Positions 9,154 through 17,657 of a stretch of DNA of 47,541 nt are shown in pieces. A program made the translations under genes and the position numbers. Under the pieces are notes generated by a model that saw only the letters and a list, made by a program, of their open reading frames with translations, did no database searches and was not told where the DNA came from. Each line of letters opens with the position of its first letter. Within the stretch, counting starts at the first letter, position 1. The stretch comes from Ignavibacteriales bacterium (lineage in GTDB: Bacteria; Bacteroidota; Ignavibacteria; T3Sed10-11), in assembly GCA_003568415.1 (NCBI GenBank), contig PWXV01000146.1, forward strand, positions 1-47,541, in the 5' to 3' direction.

Positions 9154-9275
9154 TCACAGATTCACGCCTGTGAGCCGAAATCCGGCTCGAGTAAGTTCAA
9201 TGTGTAATTTACTTCGGCGTGCAGGCACGTGGCTTCAACCCTCTTTTCCGCACCAATGGAAAAGAGGGTTTTTTA
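9154..9275 (+). ncRNA. Candidate structured RNA (three-way junction plus terminator) downstream of DUF3276
   Basis: Manual folding gives a compact structure. The outer stem is CACGCC 9163-9168 with GGCGTG 9216-9221. Inside are stem GAGCCG 9172-9177 with CGGCTC 9183-9188, and directly beside it a 9-bp stem of 9189-9197 with 9206-9214 (two G-U pairs). The intrinsic terminator 9237-9274 follows. A competing hairpin, TCACAG 9154-9159 with CTGTGA 9168-9173, excludes the outer stem. It could be a 3'-UTR-derived small RNA or a 3' stabiliser of the DUF3276 mRNA. It does not fit a tRNA, and I do not recognise a known family. Confidence 0.35.
9237..9274 (+). terminator. Intrinsic terminator after DUF3276
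   Basis: AACCCTCTTTTCC (9237-9249) pairs perfectly with GGAAAAGAGGGTT (9258-9270) across an 8-nt loop, followed by a run of T to 9274. The T-tract lies only on the plus-strand side, so it acts for plus-strand transcription and does not obviously serve the convergent DUF971 gene. Confidence 0.92.
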
Positions 9276-9300
9276 TGTAATTGTAAACTCTACATCTCCA

Positions 9301-9606
9301 TCACGCCTTACATTCTTCACACGCACACAGTGATCGAAGATATTCAAATGTATATATACCGGTATCGTGGCCATCCTGCCAGGATATCTGAACAGCATAT
9401 TGACCTACCTGTTTCACTCCGGAAATTTGATATTTTCTCTCCTCGTAAATCGGAAGCATAGATCCTCCCTGATCGTTTTCTGCTTTGCAGGTTGCACACG
9501 GACACATATCGCGTAGAATTCTGAAGGGATATTTACCGATGTGACCATCATCCCACGTAACGGTAAGTTGGTTTTGATCTGAGCGTTTAATGCTGGTCGG
9601 TCTCAT
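9301..9606 (-). CDS. DUF971 (GBBH-like N-terminal domain) protein
   Basis: A 101-residue single-domain protein matching the DUF971 family, the fold found at the N-terminus of gamma-butyrobetaine hydroxylase and in some Mrp/ApbC proteins. Visible hallmarks are WDDGHIGKYPFRILRDMCPCATC and, near the end, ISWQDGHDTGIYTFEYLRSLCACEEC compressed into similar half-sites, each ending in a CxCxxC cysteine group. These cysteines suggest metal or Fe-S binding, although the family role is unsettled. Its ATG overlaps the TGA of the upstream small gene by four bases (ATGA), so translation is probably coupled. Confidence 0.85.
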   Translation of the reverse strand: MRPTSIKRSDQNQLTVTWDDGHIGKYPFRILRDMCPCATCKAENDQGGSMLPIYEERKYQISGVKQVGQYAVQISWQDGHDTGIYTFEYLRSLCACEECKA

Positions 9607-9818
9607 TTCTTGAAAGGATCCTTAAACGGTTTGCGGGGACGATTGATGTAATATTTTTCGTATAACTCTTTTAGCCGTTTCATAGATAGTGAATCAAGTT
9701 CCTCATCGTCCTTGTGACGTTTGACAAACATCTCAAAATCTTCCTGCTCATCCCGTGACATTTTCTGTTCGTAGTCCCGTAAGACTTCGATCATTTCCTT
9801 TTGTTCTCTGAATGGCAT
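9603..9818 (-). CDS. Small highly charged conserved-looking hypothetical protein
   Basis: A 71-residue protein when started at the ATG at 9818. AAGGA lies about eight bases upstream of that codon, which decides it over an in-frame ATG at 9872 without such a site. It is rich in Glu, Asp, Lys and Arg, predicted helical (RDYEQKMSRDEQEDFEMF), and ends with a basic Pro/Phe-rich tail (RPRKPFKDPFKK). There is no signal peptide or membrane segment. The 4-nt overlap with DUF971 suggests a joint role. I do not recognise the family. Confidence 0.65.
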   Translation of the reverse strand: MPFREQKEMIEVLRDYEQKMSRDEQEDFEMFVKRHKDDEELDSLSMKRLKELYEKYYINRPRKPFKDPFKK

Positions 9819-9861
9819 GGTATCATCCTTTTTTATACAATATAATTTTTCGACAAAATAA

Positions 9862-10665
9862 TTATTTTGCAATTGTTTTAAATGTTATCTTATCACGATT
9901 AAAATTGATCCATTGGACACCTTTGATTGGTGTATATTTAATAAATCTGTAGATGTTCTTTTCGTATGATTTATTCCCTTTCTTTATCGATGAAATATGA
10001 AATGCAGTTTCTGAATTAAGCATATGTACTTTTTGTGAGCCTATTATTTTAGAGTCGATTGTTATATCAACCTTTTTTATGATATTATCTTTTCCTCCGC
10101 GAAAATAATAAATTGCATCATAATATACGTTGATATCAAGATAAACACCCCAATCTTGAATAAGATTTTCCATTAACTTCTTAAGCCATAAAGATTCTTC
10201 ATCCAGATTGAACCATTGTGTATTCAATATCAGAAAGTCGTATCGATTTTTAATAGTAATGTTTGTTGAAACAAATTTATGCTCTACAGATGGTGGTCGC
10301 ATATTTATTAGTTTGCCACACTGAAGGCCAAGAAGGAACAGGTAATTCAATGTTTGGTTTTTATGTTCTCCGGTTAATATCTTTACGGATTTTAATTCGT
10401 ATATGATTGCATTATTTATCAATAAGTCAATATAGTATGATTTCTTGAAATCCAAATGTGAAATGTTTATAGGTAGTTCTGTACATACATCGAAATATCC
10501 CAATTTCCTACATCGATTGGCCAATTCATTTTTATAAATATCTTCGTTCCAAAGCCTACCCATCTCCCGGTGAATACTAAATGCTAATCCCATTATTTTG
10601 TAATCGATCGAATAAAACTCTTTATCAGATATCGATTTTGTATCAATTTCATAATGTATTGGCAT
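9862..10665 (-). CDS. GxxExxY-type protein (PD-(D/E)xK nuclease-like) with C-terminal extension
   Basis: A 267-residue protein. The first ~130 residues match the GxxExxY family: an early helix IMGLAFSIHREMG..WNEDIYKNELA, then a PD-(D/E)xK-like core with Asp in YYIDLLINN and the YELKS element, followed by HKNQTLNYLFLLGLQCGKLINM. The last ~130 residues are an extension not typical of the family and I do not recognise them. The gene is visibly more AT-rich than its neighbours, with many Ile, Asn, Lys and Tyr codons, consistent with horizontal acquisition. No transposase or attachment site is seen beside it. Family function is unknown; a nuclease role is inferred from the fold only. Confidence 0.75.
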   Translation of the reverse strand: MPIHYEIDTKSISDKEFYSIDYKIMGLAFSIHREMGRLWNEDIYKNELANRCRKLGYFDVCTELPINISHLDFKKSYYIDLLINNAIIYELKSVKILTGEHKNQTLNYLFLLGLQCGKLINMRPPSVEHKFVSTNITIKNRYDFLILNTQWFNLDEESLWLKKLMENLIQDWGVYLDINVYYDAIYYFRGGKDNIIKKVDITIDSKIIGSQKVHMLNSETAFHISSIKKGNKSYEKNIYRFIKYTPIKGVQWINFNRDKITFKTIAK

Positions 10666-10722
10666 GATGTAAATGAAGAGAATAATTATTTTGACACATA
10701 ATCATTTTGTGTGAGCAAAAAA

Positions 10723-12375
10723 TCACTCCAACATCGGGATTTTTACACCGTATTTCTGTGCGTTCTTGATTGCGCGGGCGTAACCGGCATCGGCGTGGCG
10801 TATGATTCCCATACCCGGATCATAGGTCAGCACACGTTCAAGACGTTTTTCCGCTTCTTTAGTACCATCTGCGACAATAACCATTCCGGCGTGGATTGAT
10901 AATCCCATTCCGACACCGCCACCGTGATGTACCGATACCCAGCTTGCACCGCCGATGCTGTTCATTAATGCGTTCAGGATAGGCCAGTCGGCAATAGCGT
11001 CGCTGCCGTCTTTCATTCCTTCGGTTTCACGGTTTGGTGATGCAACCGATCCGCAATCGAGATGATCGCGTCCGATCACGATTGGTGCTTTCACTTCCCC
11101 TTTCGCAACAAGATCGTTAAATACCTTGCCCATTTTAGCACGATCGCCGTAACCCAGCCAGCAGATCCGGCATGGTAATCCCTGAAATTTTATTTTCTCA
11201 CCCGCCTGTTTAATCCATCGATGAAGTGGTTCATCGTCGGGGAATGTTTCTAGTACTGCACGGTCCGTGCGGTATATATCCTCCGGATCGCCGCTTAATG
11301 CTGCCCAGCGAAACGGACCTTTTCCATCGCAAAAGAGTGGACGTATAAATTCCGGTACGAATCCCGGAATATCGAATGCATTTGCCACACCGTTATCCTG
11401 TGCTTCGCCGCGTATGTTATTTCCGTAATCGAACGTAATCGATCCTTTCTTTAGCAGGTCGAGCATAGCCCGCACATGTGTTGCAATCGAATCCTTTGCC
11501 TTTTTTATATATTCGTCCGGATCTTTTTTGCGGAGTGCAAGGGCGTCTCTGTATGGCAATCCTGCCGGAACATAACCATGCAATGTATCATGTGCAGATG
11601 TTTGATCGGTAACAACATCGGGTATGATATCCCTTTTTACAAGTTCAGGTAAAATGTCTGCGGCGTTTGCATGTAAACCGACAGAAAGGGCGCGTTTTTC
11701 TTTTTTTGCATCGAGTACTTTTTTAAGTGCCTCATCAAGGTCGGTACTCATCTCATCGAGGTACGCAGTCGAGAGACGTTTTTCAATGCGGGATTTGTCG
11801 ACTTCGATACAGAGTGTTGCAGCACCGTTCATTGTCGCTGCAAGCGGTTGAGCCCCCCCCATACCGCCGAGTCCGGCAGTAACCAATAATTTACCCGCAA
11901 GTGAACCGTCAAAATATTTACGTGCGCATTCAGCAAAGGTTTCGTAGGTTCCCTGCAATATTCCCTGTGTTCCGATATAAATCCAGCTGCCGGCTGTCAT
12001 CTGTCCGTACATTGTCAGTCCGAGCCCTTCGAGTCGGCGGAATTCATCCCACGTTGCCCATTTTGGTACGAGCATTGAATTCGAGATAATAACGCGTGGC
12101 GCATCGGGATATGTTTTAAAAACGCCTACCGGTTTACCCGATTGTACGAGCAATGTTTCGTCATTTCCGAGCTCACGCAAACTCATTACAATCGATCGGT
12201 ATGCATCCCAATTTCGGGCTGCTTTTCCTGTGCCGCCATAAACTATCAGTTCTTCAGGTTTTTCGGCAACCTCGGGATCGAGGTTGTTCATTAACATTCG
12301 TAATGCCGCTTCCTGCAACCAGCCTTTGCAGCTTATATCGGTACCGCGGGGTGCTTTTATCAGTTTTTTATGCAT
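10723..12375 (-). CDS. hutU: Urocanate hydratase
   Basis: A 550-residue urocanase of normal length, converting urocanate to imidazolone propionate in histidine degradation with tightly bound NAD+. Recognised segments include [13 protein letters not shown] near the N-terminus, [18 protein letters not shown], the nucleotide-binding [17 protein letters not shown], and [18 protein letters not shown], which holds the active-site cysteine (ICW). [20 protein letters not shown] lies near the C-terminus. No hutH, hutI or hutG is in the window, so the pathway must be completed elsewhere or differs here. It is divergent from the NtrC-type regulator at 12549, with 173 bp between them. Confidence 0.97.
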   Translation of the reverse strand: MHKKLIKAPRGTDISCKGWLQEAALRMLMNNLDPEVAEKPEELIVYGGTGKAARNWDAYRSIVMSLRELGNDETLLVQSGKPVGVFKTYPDAPRVIISNSMLVPKWATWDEFRRLEGLGLTMYGQMTAGSWIYIGTQGILQGTYETFAECARKYFDGSLAGKLLVTAGLGGMGGAQPLAATMNGAATLCIEVDKSRIEKRLSTAYLDEMSTDLDEALKKVLDAKKEKRALSVGLHANAADILPELVKRDIIPDVVTDQTSAHDTLHGYVPAGLPYRDALALRKKDPDEYIKKAKDSIATHVRAMLDLLKKGSITFDYGNNIRGEAQDNGVANAFDIPGFVPEFIRPLFCDGKGPFRWAALSGDPEDIYRTDRAVLETFPDDEPLHRWIKQAGEKIKFQGLPCRICWLGYGDRAKMGKVFNDLVAKGEVKAPIVIGRDHLDCGSVASPNRETEGMKDGSDAIADWPILNALMNSIGGASWVSVHHGGGVGMGLSIHAGMVIVADGTKEAEKRLERVLTYDPGMGIIRHADAGYARAIKNAQKYGVKIPMLE

Positions 12376-12511
12376 GGTTGACTCTCAAAGTGTGGAAAAT
12401 AGAACGATATATTGATTCTCAATGAAAATACAAAAAGATTTGGTGTTCCTCAACGGTTATTGAATTAAGAGTATTTTCTACATTATTTAAAAAAATTATA
12501 ATTTTTACCTA

Positions 12512-12540
12512 TTGATGATAAGTAAAATATTGTATATTTT
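12512..12540 (+). promoter_or_regulatory. Possible sigma-70 promoter of the NtrC-type gene
   Basis: TTGATG at 12512-12517, a 17-bp spacer and TATTTT at 12535-12540, in an AT-rich stretch. The start codon at 12549 is only nine bases later and no Shine-Dalgarno sequence is visible, so a transcript from here would be nearly leaderless. The -10 match is moderate. Confidence 0.3.
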
Positions 12541-12548
12541 ACAAACCT

Positions 12549-13922
12549 ATGAAAGCACAGGGTGAAAACATTCTAATTACCGACGATGAAGCCGGATTGC
12601 GCGAATCACTCAAGGATTTGCTGACAATCGAAGGCTATACCGTTGCGGTAACGGCAAACGGTGTTGAAGCGATAAATAAATTACAAACCGATCAGTTCGA
12701 TGTTGCTCTGCTGGATATAAAAATGCCAAAAATAGACGGCTTTGAAGTACTCCGCTATATTCAGCAAAATTGTCCATTTACACAACCGATTATGCTGACC
12801 GGTCTCATCGACGTTAAACTTGCCGTTGAAGCCATACGCCTCGGAGCGTATGATTACATCACAAAACCGTATTCTTCGGATGAACTTTTAAAAGTCATCC
12901 GTCGGGCGATTGAACGTAAAAACCTCATGATGCAAAATGAGGTAATGAAATCAGAATTACAGCGACTTGCAGGTTCGACGGAGATCGTAGGAGAATCGGA
13001 TAGTTTTAAAAAAGTATTACGACTTGCGGCAAAAGTAGCTCCCACCGAATCGAGCGTATTGATCCGGGGTCATAGCGGTACCGGTAAAGAGCTCGTCGCG
13101 AAATTCATTTATCAGAACAGTTTGCGCGCTGATAAGCCGTTTGTGGCACTGAACTGTGCGTCTATCTCCGATACATTGATCGAAAGTGAGTTGTTCGGCC
13201 ATGAAAAAGGTGCGTTCACCGATGCGGTAAAACAGAAACAGGGACTGGTTGAGATTGCAAATGGTGGCACATTGTTTCTTGATGAAGTCGGTGATATTAG
13301 TATGGCAATTCAACCGAAGATATTACGGTTCATACAGGAAGGTGAGTACCGTCGTGTCGGAGGTAATACGGTTTTACATTCCGATGTTCGTATTATTTCA
13401 GCAACAAATAAACGACTTGAGAGCGAAGTTGCTGCCGGTAAATTCCGTGAAGATCTATTGTACCGTCTCAATGTTATAACTCTTGAACTTCCTCCGTTAA
13501 AAGAACGCAGGGATGATATCCCGCGGCTCGCTCAATGGTTCATCCAGAAAAAGATGAAGACGAAAGTCGAGAAAACGTTGTCATCCGATGCGATTGATAT
13601 GCTGACAAATTACGATTGGCCGGGAAACGTACGCGAACTCGAGAACGTTATCGAGCGGGCCGCAATATTATCGCAAGGCGATGTGATCGAAGCAAAAGAT
13701 CTTGCGCTTCCCCACAGAACAATGGTTGCATCAGGGGGTAATTCAGGTGATAACAGCCGGGTAGGTAAACTCATACCGATGAAAGAGGTCGAACGTGAGC
13801 ATTATCTAAAAGTGCTCAACACGCTGAACTGGAATAAAAGCCAGGCGGCAAAAGTACTCGGCGTGAGTTTGAAGACGTTGTACACAAAGATCCAGCAGTT
13901 TCAGCTAAAAGAAACCAGTTAA
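12549..13922 (+). CDS. NtrC-family sigma-54-dependent response regulator
   Basis: A 457-residue protein with three domains. The receiver (~5-120) has acidic pair D12/D13, phospho-acceptor D56, T84 and K106. The AAA+ sigma-54 activation domain (~140-375) has Walker A GHSGTGKE, a GAFTGA-loop variant GAFTDA, Walker B GGTLFLDEVGD and the arginine region FREDLLYRLNV. The Fis-type helix-turn-helix is at the C-terminus (NWNKSQAAKVLGVSLKTLYTKI). It should activate sigma-54 promoters after phosphorylation. No histidine kinase is adjacent, so the signal is unknown. A sigma-54 promoter occurs in this window at 32346-32361; a link is only a hypothesis. Confidence 0.93.
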   Translation: MKAQGENILITDDEAGLRESLKDLLTIEGYTVAVTANGVEAINKLQTDQFDVALLDIKMPKIDGFEVLRYIQQNCPFTQPIMLTGLIDVKLAVEAIRLGAYDYITKPYSSDELLKVIRRAIERKNLMMQNEVMKSELQRLAGSTEIVGESDSFKKVLRLAAKVAPTESSVLIRGHSGTGKELVAKFIYQNSLRADKPFVALNCASISDTLIESELFGHEKGAFTDAVKQKQGLVEIANGGTLFLDEVGDISMAIQPKILRFIQEGEYRRVGGNTVLHSDVRIISATNKRLESEVAAGKFREDLLYRLNVITLELPPLKERRDDIPRLAQWFIQKKMKTKVEKTLSSDAIDMLTNYDWPGNVRELENVIERAAILSQGDVIEAKDLALPHRTMVASGGNSGDNSRVGKLIPMKEVEREHYLKVLNTLNWNKSQAAKVLGVSLKTLYTKIQQFQLKETS

Positions 13923-13989
13923 TAGTTATTGGTTAATGGATATTGCTATGAGAATGTATTCACCAAGAACTATTAACAAATAACTATTA
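13920..13989. repeat. Imperfect 18-bp inverted repeat between convergent genes
   Basis: Arms 13920-13937 and 13972-13989 (TAATAGTTATTGGTTAAT against its complement) match with one mismatch around a 34-nt loop. The sequence reads as 7-bp units (aactatt, aacaaat, aactatt, atactat). It starts at the stop codon of the NtrC-type gene and ends just before the stop of hflX. It lacks a T-tract of terminator quality and looks like a member of the local short-unit repeat class. Confidence 0.6.
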
Positions 13990-13997
13990 TACTATCA

Positions 13998-15266
13998 CTA
14001 CTCAGCATTCGCCATCATTCGTTGCAGATTTCCCTCGTCCTTCTGGTTAATACGAAACCGAATATGAATGTGATCGTTTTCGTAACGCTTCTCAAGTATC
14101 TCACCGATAGTATGGATCTTCGATATGAGCTGATGTTTCTGATGGGTAAGCGTGAGCGTCTTTTCGACGAACTGTTTGTCCATTTGTTCAATTATCGTTT
14201 CTTTCAGAACATCGATATTAATGCCCCGTGAAGCTGAGATAGCAACTGCCGAGTTGTAATTCTCCATCAAACCAAAAATATAATCCCGGTTTTCAACGGT
14301 ATCTATTTTGTTGAATACCATGATCGTCGGTTTGTCGTCTGCCTGCAATGATTTTAATGTTTCGTGTACAATTTCAATGTGTTCTTCAAGTACCGCACTC
14401 GATGCGTCGACAACGTGCAGCAGCACATCGGCCTCGGCAACCTCCTCGAGCGTGCTCTTGAACGACGCTATTAAATTCGGCGGCAGTTTACGTATAAAAC
14501 CTACGGTATCCGAAATCAATATTTTATGAGCAGGTGACAGCGTTACTCCGCGAACCGTTGCATCAAGCGTTGCAAAGAGCCGGTCTTCGACAAGAATCTC
14601 AGAATCGGAGAGGAGATTCATCAACGTTGATTTTCCCGCATTCGTGTAACCCACGATTGCAACACGGGTGAATTCACTCCGTCCCTTACGTTGGGTTTCG
14701 CGCTGTTGCTCTATGCGTTCGAGTACCTGTTTAAGATGGCTGATACGAGTACGGATCATACGCCGGTCGGTCTCGATCTGTGTTTCACCGGGACCTTTCG
14801 TACCGATACCACCGTACTGTTTCGAAAGGTGCGTCCACTGCCGTGTCAATCGAGGCAGGAGATATTGCAACTGCGCAAGCTCGACCTGAGTGCGTGCTTC
14901 ACGCGAGCGTGCCCGAAGTGCAAAAATATCGAGTATCAAACCGCTCCGGTCGAGGATCTTGCATTTGATATACTTTTCAAGGTTCCGGGATTGTGTGGGT
15001 GTGAGATCGTCGTCGAATATGACCAGATCGATTTTTTCCTCTTCAACACGCCGCGCTATTTCTTCAACTTTTCCTTTACCGATAAAAAAGGCGGGATTGA
15101 TTGAATCTTTATTTTGTATGATAGTATCCACCACGACCGCTCCTGCAGTATCTGCAAGACGGGTCAGCTCTTCGAGATGCTCCTCTGTAACGCCTCTCGG
15201 TGTAATTCCTGAGGAGACGCCGATCAGGATTGCTTTTTCAGTTTTTGGAATTTCTATTTCGTGCAC
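13998..15266 (-). CDS. hflX: Ribosome-associated GTPase HflX
   Basis: A 422-residue protein starting at GTG (15266); an in-frame stop lies three codons upstream and GAGGG precedes it, which fixes the start. The HflX N-terminal domain includes FIGKGKVEEIA and the glycine-rich linker KQYGGIGTKGPGETQIETDRR. The GTPase domain has G1 GYTNAGKST, G3 DTVGFIRKLP and G4 NKID. HflX binds the 50S subunit and splits stalled or hibernating ribosomes during stress. It is not next to hfq or miaA here. It is convergent with the NtrC-type gene and transcribed in the same direction as the BatA-like gene upstream, 52 bp apart. Confidence 0.96.
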   Translation of the reverse strand: MHEIEIPKTEKAILIGVSSGITPRGVTEEHLEELTRLADTAGAVVVDTIIQNKDSINPAFFIGKGKVEEIARRVEEEKIDLVIFDDDLTPTQSRNLEKYIKCKILDRSGLILDIFALRARSREARTQVELAQLQYLLPRLTRQWTHLSKQYGGIGTKGPGETQIETDRRMIRTRISHLKQVLERIEQQRETQRKGRSEFTRVAIVGYTNAGKSTLMNLLSDSEILVEDRLFATLDATVRGVTLSPAHKILISDTVGFIRKLPPNLIASFKSTLEEVAEADVLLHVVDASSAVLEEHIEIVHETLKSLQADDKPTIMVFNKIDTVENRDYIFGLMENYNSAVAISASRGINIDVLKETIIEQMDKQFVEKTLTLTHQKHQLISKIHTIGEILEKRYENDHIHIRFRINQKDEGNLQRMMANAE

Positions 15267-15318
15267 ACGCCCTCATTAGTTAATGAACGATATCTATACT
15301 ATACAAACAATTTAATTC

Positions 15319-17484
15319 TTAAGAAAGTTTTTGCTGATCTGCTGCGGCCTGCTGTTTGGGATCCCGTGCGACGATCGTTTCAACCAGCGCCATTAAAAAT
15401 GCCAGCAAAGCGAACAATTTCCACAATTCCTGCCCGTAGCGTGATTCCTGCACTATGGTGGCGATGTCATCATCCTGTACGATAAAATAAATATTCTCCA
15501 GGCCGAATTCACCTAACCGCTCTTCGACCATTTCTTTATCTGTCCGTTCACTCGTTGATTCACCGGGATTTACATTTACAGCAAATGCCCGCACGGTGAT
15601 GGCATCTCGTTGAATTCTGTACAAACCGGTTTGCTCGATGGTATCAAATGAAAACTGCAGTACACCTGCCGCTGCAAGATGCTGCGGTTGAATCCGTTCC
15701 TCCGTTCCATCTGGTGCAACAAGAATATGATCGGCCTGTATACCCTCTTCGGTTGCCGGAATTGATATCGTAACATCATCTCCCGCGATAAACCGGTCGT
15801 TGTCGTGATCCATTGCAGTTGCATATAATAACGAACGGTGAATTAACGGAACAAAGATACCGCGTACCGGAAAATCAGACCACTGCATAGCCGGATGTAT
15901 GCTGTACATCAGTACAGTACCATTCTGTCGTTGCCCGCTTATTAAAAACTCCTGTCCGTTACTTAATGTAATAACAGGTGTGTCGATTGTTTGAAGCGAT
16001 CCGGTCTCGATCGATCTGCGAATGCGCGGTGATTCTATTCGCTCTTCAGTGACTGCCCGTTCGCGGAGCCGTTCTTCAAATATATCCTGAAAGATCGGGT
16101 GATCATAGTCGACTTGCTCGAATACCAATGTACCTGTTTGTTCGCCTTCGCGTCCGCTTATGTTTTGAATATCGGGCAACTGTAGCTTTGCAAGGAGTCC
16201 GCGGTTGTAATTCTGAATATCGATATTATCACCCGGGAATAGGATAAAACCGCCGCCCTGTTCAACATACCGTGTTATCCTGTCTGCCTGTGCATCGCTG
16301 AATGAAGGCACATTTATTGCGATCACACTCTGATATTCTGAAAGGTCTTCTGCCGCAATGTTATCGGCACTAACAAAGTTGGTACGGATAGCGGAGGCGC
16401 CTCCTGTTTCATCGCCGCGGGCAGCAAGTGCAGTCTCGATGTACCGCACGTCGTCACGTGTCGGTGCAACGAGCAGAACATTAAGCTGTTCGGGTATTGC
16501 AATCGTGAAATAATACATGTTATCTATTGCAAGGTCGTCATCCTCGAGTTCGATGAATCCTTCAATGATACCCGGTTGTTCGGGCGTTATTGTGAACTCA
16601 ATAACAGAAGCGCTTTCTGCCTGAATATCGATAGATTTTTGTGCAACACGCTGTTCATCCAGATAAACAGATGCGAGGTGATTATCAAGATCGTTCTCGC
16701 TGTAATTACGGATTTCAACATCTACTGTAAGCGGTTTTCCGGCTTCGAATAATGATGAACGGAATGATACGTCATGGATTCCGGCATTATTAAATTGATC
16801 AACCGGTACCGGAATAACAAATGCCCTGTAAGAATCGTCAAAAAGATGAGTGACTTCGATATCATCAGTTGTCCAGTGTGATGCCTGCATATCGGTGATG
16901 ATATAGAGTTCACGATTCAGGTGCGGAGATTCCTGAAGTAATGTATGCGCCTGTATTATTCCTTGATTGAAATTGCGGTGTACAGGTTGCGGCTGTGTTT
17001 CACGGAGTATCGTTCGCACTCGACTTCGGTCTGCGGTAGCAGTTGCAGTGGTTGCATCAGGAAGATCCGATTGACGCAGTAAAATGACATTATCGCCGTC
17101 TGCGAGCAGATCGATTGTCCCGAGCGCAAGATCGGTAGCCTGTCTGAATACATTACCATGTTCATTATAGACATCCATACTCGCGGAGTTGTCGAGCAGG
17201 ATCGCTGCGGTTGTATTTGCGTCGGCACCGATCGCCCCGCCTGCAGTTTGTATTGCAGGTCGTGAAAATGCGAGCACGATAAAAATTATCAACAGCGTGC
17301 GCAAAATAAGCAGTATCAGCTGCCGCAGTTTGATGCGGCGAATTTGTGTCCTTTGCAACTCTTTAAGGAAGGTAAGGGTGCTGAATTCAATTGTACGTAC
17401 TTTTCGAAGATTGAGTAAATGAATGATAATGGGGATAGCCGCCGCTCCGAGTCCGACAAGAAATAGGGGATTTAAAAAAATCAT
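15319..17484 (-). CDS. BatA-like double-transmembrane protein with VWA-type domain
   Basis: A 721-residue protein. The N-terminus is the typical BatA double-membrane domain: helix ~5-22 (LFLVGLGAAAIPIIIHLL), a basic loop with the RRIKLRQ motif, and a second helix ~56-77. A von Willebrand A-like domain follows, with the metal-site motif LLDNSASM, then beta-rich regions and a class-I glutamine-amidotransferase-like segment (VEQGGGFILFPG). A third membrane helix lies near residues 690-708. In other genomes related proteins sit with MoxR ATPase, DUF58 and other Bat genes; none is present here. Role is probably envelope-related and unknown in detail. It is divergent from the patatin gene, with an AT-rich 173-bp gap containing TATAAT at 17565-17570. 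Confidence 0.85.
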   Translation of the reverse strand: MIFLNPLFLVGLGAAAIPIIIHLLNLRKVRTIEFSTLTFLKELQRTQIRRIKLRQLILLILRTLLIIFIVLAFSRPAIQTAGGAIGADANTTAAILLDNSASMDVYNEHGNVFRQATDLALGTIDLLADGDNVILLRQSDLPDATTATATADRSRVRTILRETQPQPVHRNFNQGIIQAHTLLQESPHLNRELYIITDMQASHWTTDDIEVTHLFDDSYRAFVIPVPVDQFNNAGIHDVSFRSSLFEAGKPLTVDVEIRNYSENDLDNHLASVYLDEQRVAQKSIDIQAESASVIEFTITPEQPGIIEGFIELEDDDLAIDNMYYFTIAIPEQLNVLLVAPTRDDVRYIETALAARGDETGGASAIRTNFVSADNIAAEDLSEYQSVIAINVPSFSDAQADRITRYVEQGGGFILFPGDNIDIQNYNRGLLAKLQLPDIQNISGREGEQTGTLVFEQVDYDHPIFQDIFEERLRERAVTEERIESPRIRRSIETGSLQTIDTPVITLSNGQEFLISGQRQNGTVLMYSIHPAMQWSDFPVRGIFVPLIHRSLLYATAMDHDNDRFIAGDDVTISIPATEEGIQADHILVAPDGTEERIQPQHLAAAGVLQFSFDTIEQTGLYRIQRDAITVRAFAVNVNPGESTSERTDKEMVEERLGEFGLENIYFIVQDDDIATIVQESRYGQELWKLFALLAFLMALVETIVARDPKQQAAADQQKLS

Positions 17485-17657
17485 GTACGGGGTGCTGCCC
17501 TTCCTTTCGCTTTCTCCGTGTAAAAAACTCTTTAATTCGAAGTAAAATTTTTATTATATTACTATATAATAGACAGAGAAAATGAAAAAATCAATCGATT
17601 GGGGCTAAAATCCGCATAAACGTCGAATCCTGTTGTGGTGTGGTCAGCCGAATTTAG

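Noticed and set aside
9146-9236. tRNA-like or riboswitch interpretation of the hairpins after DUF3276
   Set aside because: There is no acceptor stem, anticodon arm or T-loop sequence in tRNA order, and no aptamer consensus that I recognise; it is kept only as an unnamed structured RNA candidate.
10666-10722. Hairpin ACACA/TGTGT downstream of hutU
   Set aside because: Only five base pairs, without a T-run on the minus strand.
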